Shown here in pieces: positions 54,950 to 64,000 of a stretch of 64,000 nucleotides of DNA. Positions within the stretch are counted from its first letter, which is position 1; every line of letters begins with the position of its first letter. The notes under the pieces were generated by a model. That model was not told the DNA's origin. It ran no database searches and saw nothing but the letters and a program-made list of their open reading frames with translations. The DNA is from Dugong dugon (taxonomy: Eukaryota > Chordata > Mammalia > Sirenia > Dugongidae): positions 221,733,711 to 221,797,710 of the forward strand of contig CM057460.1 in NCBI GenBank assembly GCA_030035585.1, in the 5' to 3' direction. The position numbers and the translations under genes are program-made.

Positions 54950-55258
54950 ATTTGCAGCCTGTGGGGGCTGCAGTTGTCAATAGCGCAGCCATGTGTAAAT
55001 GCCATATATCCCCACATTTCCCCCCTTTTGTTTAGTTAATGAAATAAGAATCAAGAGGGTTTCCACTGGTCCAACAAGTGTCTGGTAGGATAAAGTAAAA
55101 TTTTCTGTACGAGATAAAGTCTAAGATTATCTCAGCTACTGTCTCCACACTTCAGGGCCTGGCGTCTTAGTGAGTCCTTGTGAGCCCAGCTACGGCTGGG
55201 GCACACTCCATATGTTTAAGGAGGAGAAGTAGCATAGCTATGAGTAACGCCTGGATCA
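54950..55258. other. Unidentified ~300-bp insert in L1 ORF2
   Basis: It separates GGTTTTAATTTGCATTT from CTAATGGCTAGTGATCACGA, which are contiguous in the L1 family as I know it. It contains CCATATATCCCCACATTTCC and GTAACGCCTGGATCA. No tRNA head, poly(A) or clear inverted ends were seen. Possibly LTR-derived. Confidence 0.55.
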
Positions 55259-55689
55259 CTAATGGCTAGTGATCACGAGCATTTCCTCATGTGTCTGTTG
55301 GCCATTTGAATGTCTTCTTTGGTGAAGTGTCTGTTCATTTCCTTTGCCCATTTTTTAATAGGATTGTTTGTCTTTTTGTTGTAGAGGTGTTGGATTTTCT
55401 TATAGATTATGGAGATTAGACCTTTGTCTGACTTGTACTGTCCAAAAATTTTTTCCCAGTCTGTAGGTTCTCTTTTTACTCTTTTGATGAAGTCTTTTGA
55501 AGAGCATAGGTGTTTGATTTTTAGAAGATCCCAGTTGTCTAGCTTATCTATTGGGGCTTGTGCATTGATGGTTGTGGTTTGTATCCTGTTAATGCCGTGT
55601 ATTAAGGCCCATAGTGTTGGTCCTATTTTTTCTTCTGTGAACTTTATAATAGTTTTAGGCTTTATACTCAGGGTTACTGGTCCAGTTGT

Positions 55690-56250
55690 GAGGATTTTTT
55701 TTTTAATTGTTGTTGTAGTTTAAGTGAAAGTTTACAATTCAAGTTAGTCTCTTATACAAAAATGTATACATGCATTATGTGACCCTGATTGCTCTCCCTA
55801 TACTGTGACAGCACACTCCTCCTTTCCATCCCTGATTTCCTGTATCCATTCAACCGGCTCCTGACCCTCTCTGCCTTCTCATCTCACCTCCGGACAGGAG
55901 CTGCCCATTTAGTCTCATGTATCTACTTGAGCCAAGAAGCACACTCTTCATGAGTAACATTTTATGTCCCATAGTCCAGTCTAATCTTTGTCTGAAGAGT
56001 TGGCCTCAGGAATGGTTTTAGTTCTGGGTTGACAGAGTCCAGGGGCCATGCTTTCCAGGGTTCCTCCAGACTCAGTCAGACCATTAAGTCTGGTCTTTTT
56101 ACTAGAATTTGAGTTCTGCACCCCACCTTTCTCCTCCATCAGGGACTCTCTGTTGTGTTCCCTGTCAGGGTGGTCATTGGTGGTAGCCGGGCACCATCTA
56201 TTTCTTCTGGTCTCAGGCTGATAGTGTCTCGTCTGTGTGGCCCTTTCTGT
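55690..56250 (-). mobile_element. L1 3' UTR, different subfamily
   Basis: AGTTTAAGTGAAAGTTTACA start; TCTGTTGTGTTCCCTGTCAG and GGTAGCCGGGCACCATCTAT show the same UTR plan as the others with a distinct tail. Flanked by AGTTGTGAGGATTTTT and AGTTATGAGGATTTTT. Confidence 0.85.
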
Positions 56251-57175
56251 TCAGTTATGAGGATTTTTGTTTTCTTTATGTTGAGGTATAATCTATACTG
56301 AAGGCTGTGGTCTCAGATCTTCACCAGTAAGTGCTTCAAGTCCTCTTCACTTTCAGCAAGCAAGGTTGTGTCATCTGCATATCACAGGTTGTTAATGAGT
56401 CTTCCTCATTGTATGAATATATCCAGTTTATATACCCAGTTACACATTGATTAGCATTTGGATTGTTTCTCATATTTTGCACTTATAAACAGTACTGCAG
56501 TGAACATCTTTGTGCACATGAACGAGCTCTTCCAGAAATGTAGTATTTATAGGTGATTTGGTATGCCATTCTTCAGTGTCCCTGGGGATTGTCAAATTTG
56601 TCTTCAAAATAACTGAACCACCAGCATCATACAAGAATTTCCATTCCCACAGAGGATTTTTATATTTACTTTTTTTTTTTTTTTTGCCAGTCCATGTATG
56701 GGTGTGAAATAGTAATACATTTTAATTGATTACTCATGAAATTACACAAATTTGATATGTGTACCAGCTTAGTGGCTATTGAGCATTTTCTGAGAGTGAA
56801 TTTTTTTATTAATAGTATGTATGCATTTTTCTAATTGTATTTTTTATTAATGTACATGTATTCCTTATGTATTTAATGTATTAACTTTTCTGGGTTATAT
56901 GCAGGAAAAATATCTTCTTGTAATCTCTCTGGATTCTCATTTTACTTGTTTTTGGTCTTTTATTTATATTTTTTTCTAATTTAGTGAAATCAAATTTATC
57001 AATCTTTTCCTTAAGGCTTGAAATCTTGGTGTCCTATTTAAGAAAGTCTTCCCTAATTCCAGGGAAAAAAGATAGTTTTTTGTTGTTGTTGTTGTTTTTC
57101 TAAAATGTGAAGTGGGAGCTAACTGTTTACACGGACATTCAATTTTCCCAGCATCATTTATTGAATATCTAACAT

Positions 57176-57605
57176 TTTCGCCTCTGATTTTTTAAAATAT
57201 TTTATTATGAAAAAGTTTAATATACAGAAAAGATGAAAATATGTCCTGTAGACCAACCACCTAGATTTAACAACTTTAAACATTCTACAGTATATCACTG
57301 TGTTTGTGTATATGTATGTATGTAGTTTTGGCTGAACTATTTGAAAATACGTTGCAGACATCACATTTCCTCCCTAAATATTTCATTTTGCATGTCTTAA
57401 GAATAAGAACATTCTCCCACAGTACCATTATTGCACCTAAAAAAATAGCAATATGGTGACGGTTGCACAATGTGATTAATGTAATTGATGTCACTACATT
57501 GTATATGTAAAAAACATTGAATTGGCAAACATGTTATATATAATTTTCCAACAATAAAAAAAATTTTTAATAGCAATAATTAGCTAATATGTACTGTCTA
57601 GGCTA
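57176..57605. mobile_element. Old AT-rich LINE remnants
   Basis: AATATACAGAAAAGATGAAA and, at 57440-57570, GGTGACGGTTGCACAATGTG with an AATAAAAAAAA end look like old L1 or L2 3' ends. Boundaries unclear. Confidence 0.45.
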
Positions 57606-57780
57606 TGGAAACTCTGGTGGTATAGTGGTTAAGAGTTTGGCTGCTATCCCAAAGGTCGGCTGTTCGAATCCACCAGGTGCTCTTTGGAAACCCTGTGGGG
57701 CAGGTCTACTCTGCCCTGTAAGGTCGCTGTGTTTCAGAATCAACTTGACGGTAGTGGGTTTGGTGGGTTTTTTTTGTTTT
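57606..57780 (+). mobile_element. AfroSINE, short A type
   Basis: GAAACTCTGGTGGTATAGTG to CAGAATCAACTTGACGGTAG. Confidence 0.92.
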
Positions 57781-58035
57781 TGGTCTAGGCTATAGTCAGA
57801 TTTCCCCAATTGTCCCAAAAATGTATTTCTTAGCTGTTTTTTTATAGAAATTTTTATATCTGTATTTATCTGAGTCTTTCCTAATGGTGTCATTTAACTT
57901 GTTCCTCTAACCTCATATCCTGTAAACTAGCATTTAGGTTTGATTAGATTGAGCGTAAACACTTTTTGCAAGGTACCCACGGGATTTGAATACCATCTCT
58001 GTCATGTACCAAGTCCCCACATATGAAAAAAGAAA

Positions 58036-58245
58036 AAAAATCCAAACCCATCACTGTCGAGTCAATTCCAACTCGTGACGACCCTGTAAGACAGAGTATT
58101 AACTGCCCCACAGGGTTTCCAAGGCTGTACTCTTTATGGAAGCAGACTGCCACATCTTTCTCCCACAGAGCAGCTAGTAGGTTCGAACTGCCAACCTTTC
58201 GGTTAGCAGGCAAGCACGTAACCACTGTGTCACTAGAATTGCTCC
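58036..58245 (-). mobile_element. AfroSINE, long A type
   Basis: CATCACTGTCGAGTCAATTC to TTTCGGTTAGCAGGCAAGCA. Confidence 0.92.
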
Positions 58246-58411
58246 TCCCCACATACATGTATTCAGGTCTATTTCTGCAGATTCTGTCGTGTCCCGTTGG
58301 TCTAGTTGTCTATCCCTGTGCCATACCATGTGTTTTTAATTTCTATATTTCAAATTAAGACTTAATATTTGGCAGGAGCTTGGACCTTGGACTGCCACCG
58401 TTGGGCCTATT

Positions 58412-58915
58412 TCTTTTTTTTTTTTAATTTTTTGTGGTAGAATATGTATAACAAAACATTTACCATTTCAGCCATTTCTATGTGTACAATTTGGTGACAT
58501 TAATTACGTTCACCATATTGTATAACTGTCACTACTGTTTCCAAATTTTTTATCACCTTTAACTCAGTACTCAAATTTCTTCTTTCACCCGCCCCTGGGA
58601 ACCAACCGCTATTAAACTTTGGTCTCTATGCATTTGCCTATTCTAGATATTTCATGTAAGTGGACTCATACACTACTTGTCTTTTTGTGTCTGACTTATT
58701 TCACTCAGCTCCATGCTTTCAAGGTTCACCCCCACTGTAGCATGTATTAGAACTTCATTCCTTTTTCTGGCTTGATCGTATTCCGTCGTATGGCTAGCCC
58801 ACAGTTTGTTTATCCATTTATCTGTTGATGGACCGCTGGGTTGTTTCTACCTTTTGGCTATTGTGAATAGTCCTACAGTGAACATTGATGTACTCTGGGG
58901 CCTATTTCCAATTGA
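58412..58915 (-). mobile_element. Old L1 3' region
   Basis: TTACCATTTCAGCCATTTCT, CTGACTTATTTCACTCAGCT and CAGTTTGTTTATCCATTTAT are typical reversed L1 3' sequence. Confidence 0.8.
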
Positions 58916-58977
58916 GGAATGTCTCTTGCTTCTGGGCTCAGCTACATATTTAAAAATTAGAGGTTGGATTTTATCCT

Positions 58978-59197
58978 CAAGGTGTTCTGGTGGTGCAGTG
59001 ATTAAAGTGCTCAGCCGCCAACCAAAAGGTTGGTGGTTTGAATCCACCAGCCTGTTCCGTGGGAGAAAGATGTGACAGTCTGTTTCCATAAAGGTTACAG
59101 CCTTTAAACAGCCTTGAAAACCCTATGGGGCAGATCTGCTCTGTCCTATAGGGTCGCTATGAGTCAGAATCGACAGCAGTGGGTTTGGTTTCTTTTG
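58978..59197 (+). mobile_element. AfroSINE, long A type
   Basis: TGTTCTGGTGGTGCAGTGAT to GTCAGAATCGACAGCAGTGG, with a small internal duplication (ACAGCCTTTAAACAGCCTTG). Confidence 0.9.
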
Positions 59198-59329
59198 TTT
59201 TGAATCCTCATTTCTATGTGTTATCGTAGCAGGAAGTTTCATCTTAGCTCCAACTACCATTTGATGGAGCCAGCATCTTTGGGAGCTGCCCTTCTCTCTC
59301 TGTCTTTTATTTTGGTTTTGTAATAATAA

Positions 59330-59920
59330 TAAAAATGCACACAGAAGCAGCAGTCAAGAAATCAAATGACATATGGCCTTGGGCAAATCTGTGACAAAAG
59401 ACCTCTTTAAAATCATAAAAAGCAAAAGCTGTCACTTGGATGACTCAGGTGCGCCTGACATTAGCCATGGTCTTTTCAATTGCCTCATGTGTATACGAAA
59501 ACTGGGCAAAGAGACAGGAAGCGGGAAGAAGAATGAACGCCTTTGAATTACGGCGTTGGCGAAGAGTCTTGAATATAGCATGGACTGCCAGAAGAACGAA
59601 CAGATCCGTCTTGGAGGAAGTACAGCCAGAATGCTCTTTAGAAGCGAGGATGGCGAGACTTCAGCTTGCTTACTTTGGACATGTTATCAGGAGGGACCAG
59701 TCTCTGGAGAAGGACATCATGCGTAGTAAAGCAGAAGGTCAGTGAAAATGAGGGAGACCCTCACTGAGATGAATTGACACAGTGGCTGTAACAAAGGGCT
59801 TAAACATAGCAACGATTGGGAGGAGGGCGCGTGACAGGGCACTGTTTCATTTTGTTACACGTAAGGTTGCTGAGTCTATGAGATGGAGCTGGCCGATGAC
59901 ACCTAACAACCATAACAACA
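59330..59920 (+). mobile_element. RTE LINE 3' end
   Basis: AAGCAGCAGTCAAGAAATCA to GACACCTAACAACCATAACA. The frame at 59440-59745 reads NIAWTARRTNRSVLEEVQPE, the RTE C-terminal region. Confidence 0.92.
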
Positions 59921-60960
59921 TTGATAATAATTTTGGTAATTGTAGTAATAAGGTAATAACGTTTGTCAGACAACCCTTAGCGTATAGAACCAGGCTTCTC
60001 TATAAGGGTTGGGGGGAGGTGAGTGGGACTTCTTGATTAGAATCTGCTGGGGAGCTTTTCAAATCCACATGGTCTGCATCCTGATCGCCTTCTTCAGCCA
60101 AGGCATAGAATGGTGTTGGGTGGGAGGGAGGCGGGTATTTTGGGAAACATTTCGCTGCCCTTGCCTCTCCTCAGTGCACCCCACCTGCTGAGACTCACTG
60201 TCCCTTTCTCACAGCCAAACCAGATTAATAAATCCAGGTGCGATGTGGAGCTGGCCCACACACAAACAGCACTGTGACCTGGGACTTACCTCATGTGACC
60301 TCACGCACCTGGAGCCGTTCTGGGAACTGGAGCGCTTTCAGCTGCTCTTTGTTGCCTGGGCTGGGTGTCATATAGCTAGGAAAATAATGGAGTGATAAAA
60401 CTGACAACTTTCTGTAATCTTAATGTCTCCAAAGCTTCTGAAATACCACCCATCTCTTTTTATAGATTGAGACATTTAGCACCCGAGAGCTGTGTCAGTT
60501 GCAGCTTGCACAACTTGAGATGCATCACAGATGATGGCAGTCATTTCTCTGGGAAGCTTTCTTGCTGCAGGTTGAAAGTGGATCATCTGGTCCACGTTAA
60601 TGTTTAAAGATAGGGAAGTTAGCTGTTAAGCACACAATTTCAAGAGATAAGCCTCTGCCATTCATTTAGAGTACAATCAGATGCCAAAGTCACGCACCCT
60701 AAAGACTTAAATCAGCCAGCCCCGTGCCTGAGACCTGGGATATTATATGACTGTCACATGTTTGCCGAGCAAATAGTGGTGGCCCTGGGCCCAGGGCCCT
60801 GTCTCCTGACTCCAGAAGAGTGCTTTTCCATGTAAACCCTGTCCACTCAGAACACATCTCAGGGGCCAAATAATTAGTATGGAGGACTGTTCCCTTTATT
60901 TTATATACTGTGGAGAAAAAAGACCCAAACCTTATCATTTTCCGTCACCCATCTGTCTAC
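59921..60960. other. Intron 8, no recognised element
   Basis: About 1 kb without clear repeats; possibly single-copy. Confidence 0.5.
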
Positions 60961-60965
60961 TTGTA

Positions 60966-61400
60966 GTACTGTGGTGGCTGCATGTTGCTGTGATGCTGGA
61001 AGCTATGCCACCAATATTTCAAACACCAGCAGGGTCACCCGTGGTGGATGGATTTCAGTGAAGCTTCCATACTAAGACAAACTAGAAAGAAACACCTTGT
61101 GATCTACCTCTGAAAATCAGCCCATGAAAACACTGTTGATCACAACAGAAGATTGTACAATTCATTTGCTTTGAAAACGTCATTAAGAGGGATCAATTGC
61201 TACAGGAAAACCTTGTGTTTGGTGAAGTAGAGGGTTAGCGAGGGCAAAGGAGACCTTCATTGGGATGGATTGGCAAAATGGCCTCAGTGGTGGACTCAGA
61301 CACTCTGGCAATCGATCATGAGGATGATGCAGGCCAGGGCAGCATTTCATATTGTTGTACGTAAGGTCGCCATGAGTCAGAGTGGACTCGACGTCAACTA
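60966..61400 (+). mobile_element. Internally deleted RTE: 5' end joined to 3' end
   Basis: 60966-61150 (GCATGTTGCTGTGATGCTGG, CAGCAGGGTCACCCGTGGTG) resembles the 5' end of the RTE and the SINE bodies. 61180-61400 (GGTTAGCGAGGGCAAAGGAG to GTGGACTCGACGTCAAC) is the RTE 3' end. The whole coding region is missing. Confidence 0.75.
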
Positions 61401-61574
61401 TCTATCTTATAATTTTTATCCTTGGAAAATTGATATTTCTTCCTTAGTCACACATTATCAACACATTGTCTTGACCTTTTAGGGGGCAAGACAAAGAAAA
61501 GTCATAATTAAAATCTTAACCCAAGACACTGATTTACAAATTAAAAATATTAACGTTGTCACATCTGACACTCA

Positions 61575-61800
61575 TGACACTGACTTTACCCAGGCATGGC
61601 ACTCAGTGTTTAACAACTCTTAACTAGGTTATCCTCACAACAAGACTGTGACGTCAGATGCTGTTATGATCCCATAGCACAGATGAGGAAACAGTTAAGT
61701 AACTTGGCCAAAGTCATAGAAGCTCATAAACAAGGAGGTAGGGTTTAAAACCCAGAAGTCTGGCCCCAAGAGTCCATGCTTTTAACCATGACATACTATG
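61575..61800 (-). mobile_element. MIR SINE
   Basis: CCCATAGCACAGATGAGGAA and AGTAACTTGGCCAAAGTCAT. Confidence 0.85.
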
Positions 61801-61968
61801 GTCTCTACAGATAAATCCAATTAAAAAAATCTGTTTTATGGTCAAAGAATTAGTAGTGTATGTAATAAATGTCCACACAGTCCAGTGACTGGCATTCCTA
61901 GAAGATACTCTTCAGAAATGACTTTAAATCAACTTTTCTTTACTCTCCAGTAGCTAGTTAGCAATGTG

Positions 61969-62133
61969 AAGCCGTGGTGGCACAGTGGTTAAGAGCTCAG
62001 CTGCTAACCCAGAAATCAACAGTTCAAATCCACCAATCCCTCCTTGGAAACCCTATGGGGCAGTTCTACTCTATCCTATAGGGTCGCTATGAGTTGGAAT
62101 TGACTCAAAGGCAGTGGGTTTGGTTTTTTGGTA
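61969..62133 (+). mobile_element. AfroSINE, short A type
   Basis: GAAGCCGTGGTGGCACAGTG to GTTGGAATTGACTCAAAGGC. Confidence 0.93.
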
Positions 62134-62240
62134 TCAAGCCCAAAAGTCTCCTTGAAAATTTTTGTATTAACCTTCCCCAGCCCTTGTCCACCCCCGCCCC
62201 ATCCTCAGGCAGCCATTGATCTGCTTTCTGTCACTATGGA

Positions 62241-62620
62241 TGTTATTGTTGTTAGTTGCCATGGAGTCAGCTGTGAGTCATGGTGACCTCACGTACAACA
62301 GAATGAAACGTTGCCTGGTCCTGCACCATCTTGGTTGTCATTGATAATGCTCGAGTCTGTTGTTGCAACCACTGTGTATTTTGAGTGCCTTTCAACCTAG
62401 GCGCTCATCTTCCAACGCGGTATCGGACAGTATTCTGTTATGATCCATAGGCTTTTCACTGGCTAGTTTTCAGAAGTAGATTGCCGGTCCTTTCTTCCTA
62501 GTCTGCCTCAGTCTGGAAGCTCTGCTGAAACCTGTCCACCATGAATGATGCTGCTTGTATTCGAAACACCAGTGGCAAAGCTTCCAGCATCATAGCAACA
62601 TGCAAGGTCCCATAGTAAAA
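62241..62620 (-). mobile_element. RTE deletion derivative: 5' and 3' ends fused
   Basis: In reverse, the 5' region (GTTGCTATGATGCTGGAAGC, CATGGTGGACAGGTTTCAGC), including the start of the N-terminal coding part (the counterpart of AGGCACTCAAAATA at about 23830 in the long copy), runs directly into the 3' region (CACAGTGGTTGCAACAACAG). No tRNA head. Confidence 0.75.
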
Positions 62621-63660
62621 CAAATGAATAGACAGTGGTGATTGCTATGGACGAGTTTGCATTTTCTAGAGTTTTATATAAACGGGATCATTCATTATGT
62701 ACTTTTTTATGTTTGACTTTCACTCAGCGTAATTATTTTGAGATCCATCCATTTATTTTGTGCATCAATAGTTCATTCATTTTTATGGCTGAGCAATGCT
62801 TCATTATATGGATAAACCACAATTTGTTTACCTCCATTCACCTGTTGATGAACTTCTGGGTTGTTACCAGTTTTTGGCTATTTCACATAAAGCTCGTATG
62901 AACATTAGTGTAGTCTTTGGGCATATACTTTCATTTCTCCTGGGTGACTGTCAAGGAGTTGAATGGCTAAGTCATATGGTAAGTATGTTTCCCTTCTTAG
63001 GAAACTGCCAAACTGTTTCAAAGTTGGCTGTATCGTTTTACATTCCCTCCACCAATGCGTAAGAGTTCCAGTTGCTCCGCATCCTTGCTAACATTTGATA
63101 TGGTCCGTCTTTTTTATTTAGACAGATATTTAATGGTATCTCATTGTAGAATTTGCATTTCCCTAATGACTACTGATGTTGAACATCTTTTTATATTACT
63201 TTCCATCTGTGTAACTTCTTTGATGAAATATCTTTTAAAATTTTCTTGCCCATTTTTGAATTGTGTTGTTTTCTTACTGTTAATTTTTGAGAGTTCTTTA
63301 TGTATTCTGGATACAAGTCCTTTATTAGAAATGTTACTGGCGAATATTTTCTCCTAGTCTTTTCATTCTCTTAACATTGTCCTTTAAAGAGGACAAGTTC
63401 TTAATTTTGATATATCAGATTTATCAACTTTTTTCTCTTTTATGGAAGTACTTTTTGATGTTGTATCTAATAAATTTTTGCCTAACTTAAGGTCACAGAG
63501 ATTTTCTCCAGTGTTTCCTTCTAGAGGTTTTATAGTTTTAGGTTTTATATTTAAGTCTTTGATCTATTTTGAGTTAATTTTTGAAAGGATGCAAGGAGTG
63601 GACTGAAGGTATTGCTTTAACGTCATTTGTTGAAAAGACTACCTTTTCTCTATTGAATTG
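62621..63660 (-). mobile_element. Old L1 ORF2/3' region
   Basis: TTCACTCAGCGTAATTATTT, GGATAAACCACAATTTGTTT and TTTGGGCATATACTTTCATT are reversed old L1 sequence. Forward open frames are antisense artefacts. Confidence 0.8.
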
Positions 63661-64000
63661 TGTCATGGATTGAATTGTGTCCTCCAAAAATGTCTGTCAA
63701 CTTGGCTATGTCATGATTCCCAGAATTGTGTGATTGTCTACCATTTTGTCACCTGATGTGATTTCTCTATGTGTTGTAAATCCTATCACTATGATGTTAA
63801 TGAGATGGATTAGCAGCAGTTATATTGATGAGATCTACAAGATTAGTTTATTAAGCCAATCTTTTTTGAGATATAAAAGAGAGAAGCGAGCAGAGAGACA
63901 GTGGGACCTCATACCACCAAGAAACATGAGCCAGGAAAATAGTGCGTCCTTTGGACCTGGGGTCCCTGCACTAAGAAGCTCCCAGAGCAGGGGAAAATTA
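63661..64000 (+). mobile_element. LTR (MLT1-like), runs off the window
   Basis: Starts TGTCATGGATTGAATTGTGT and continues TCAACTTGGCTATGTCATGA; MaLR-like layout in forward orientation. No viral gene is seen. Confidence 0.65.

Larger units (their letters stand above)
53259..55673 (-). mobile_element. L1 with ORF2 C-terminal part, inserted in the RTE
   Basis: A poly(T) tail at 53261, the 3' UTR to about 54215, then ORF2. Frames 54946-54644 and 54665-54438 carry hallmark L1 sequence ([46 protein letters not shown]). The part at 55262-55673 is further ORF2. TTACTGGTCCAGTTGTGAGG occurs at 53239-53258 and 55674-55693 as the target duplication. Inactivated by frameshifts. Confidence 0.93.
52620..56411 (-). 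mobile_element. RTE 3' fragment split by two L1 insertions
   Basis: 52620-53258 (frame 52981-52640 reads RLCLTYFGHVVRRDQSLGKD) resumes at about 56255-56411 (GAGGATTTTTGTTTTCTTTA, CATCTGCATATCACAGGTTG). GTATGAAT on both outer sides is a likely target duplication. Confidence 0.85.
52265..57175 (-). mobile_element. Old L1 hosting a multi-level nest
   Basis: Pieces at 52265-52373, 52565-52615 and 56412-57175 (TGCTGTATAGTATTCCACCG; TTGGATTGTTTCTCATATTT; CAGCATCATTTATTGAATAT) read as one old reversed L1. A SINE lies at 52374-52563, and the RTE with two L1s lies at 52620-56411. Confidence 0.65.

Overview
The window is mammalian nuclear DNA, most likely from an afrothere (elephant or a close relative). 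It is packed with AfroSINE-type tRNA-derived SINEs, BovB/RTE-class LINEs and a distinctive L1 3' UTR, a combination I associate with Afrotheria. Element names are from memory; no database was searched.

The only host gene I can support is BACE2 (beta-secretase 2, memapsin-1), on the + strand. Seven internal coding exons (exons 2-8) lie at 4352-4440, 24044-24260, 32214-32342, 33642-33776, 35929-36030, 41473-41622 and 46926-47094. They join in frame, every intron has GT-AG ends, and the 991 nt encode residues 105-434 of the 518-residue human protein (recalled numbering) with no insertion or deletion. Both catalytic motifs (DTGS in exon 2, DSGT in exon 6), the flap tyrosine, five of the six disulfide cysteines and both N-glycosylation sequons I know of are present. 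Exon 1 (signal peptide, propeptide) lies upstream of the window. Exon 9 (last cysteine, transmembrane segment, tail) was not found in the 16.9 kb after exon 8 and presumably lies downstream.

Layout: 1-4351 is the end of intron 1 (SINEs, a Tigger-type MITE, an RTE fragment, an inverted MER5-like pair). Intron 2 (19.6 kb) opens with a 1.2-kb GT-rich minisatellite and closes with a nearly complete but broken RTE element, inserted in an old LTR that ends 42 bp before exon 3. Intron 3 (8 kb) holds an L1, MaLR-type LTR, a multi-layer SINE/L1/RTE nest and an RTE 3' half just upstream of exon 4. Introns 4-7 (1.3, 2.2, 5.4 and 5.3 kb) carry SINEs, L1 3' ends, a hairpin-forming MITE and an inverted RTE pair upstream of exon 8. 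From 47095 onward is intron 8, with a deep nest at 52.3-57.2 kb (old L1 > RTE > two L1s > unidentified insert) and an LTR running off the window end.

The best leads are a possible soluble BACE2 isoform by read-through of exon 8 into an intronic stop and AATAAA; inverted RTE copies flanking exon 3 and upstream of exon 8; SINE bodies that appear assembled from the two ends of the resident RTE; and an open frame recurring in L1 3' UTR copies. I found no clearly novel gene system.
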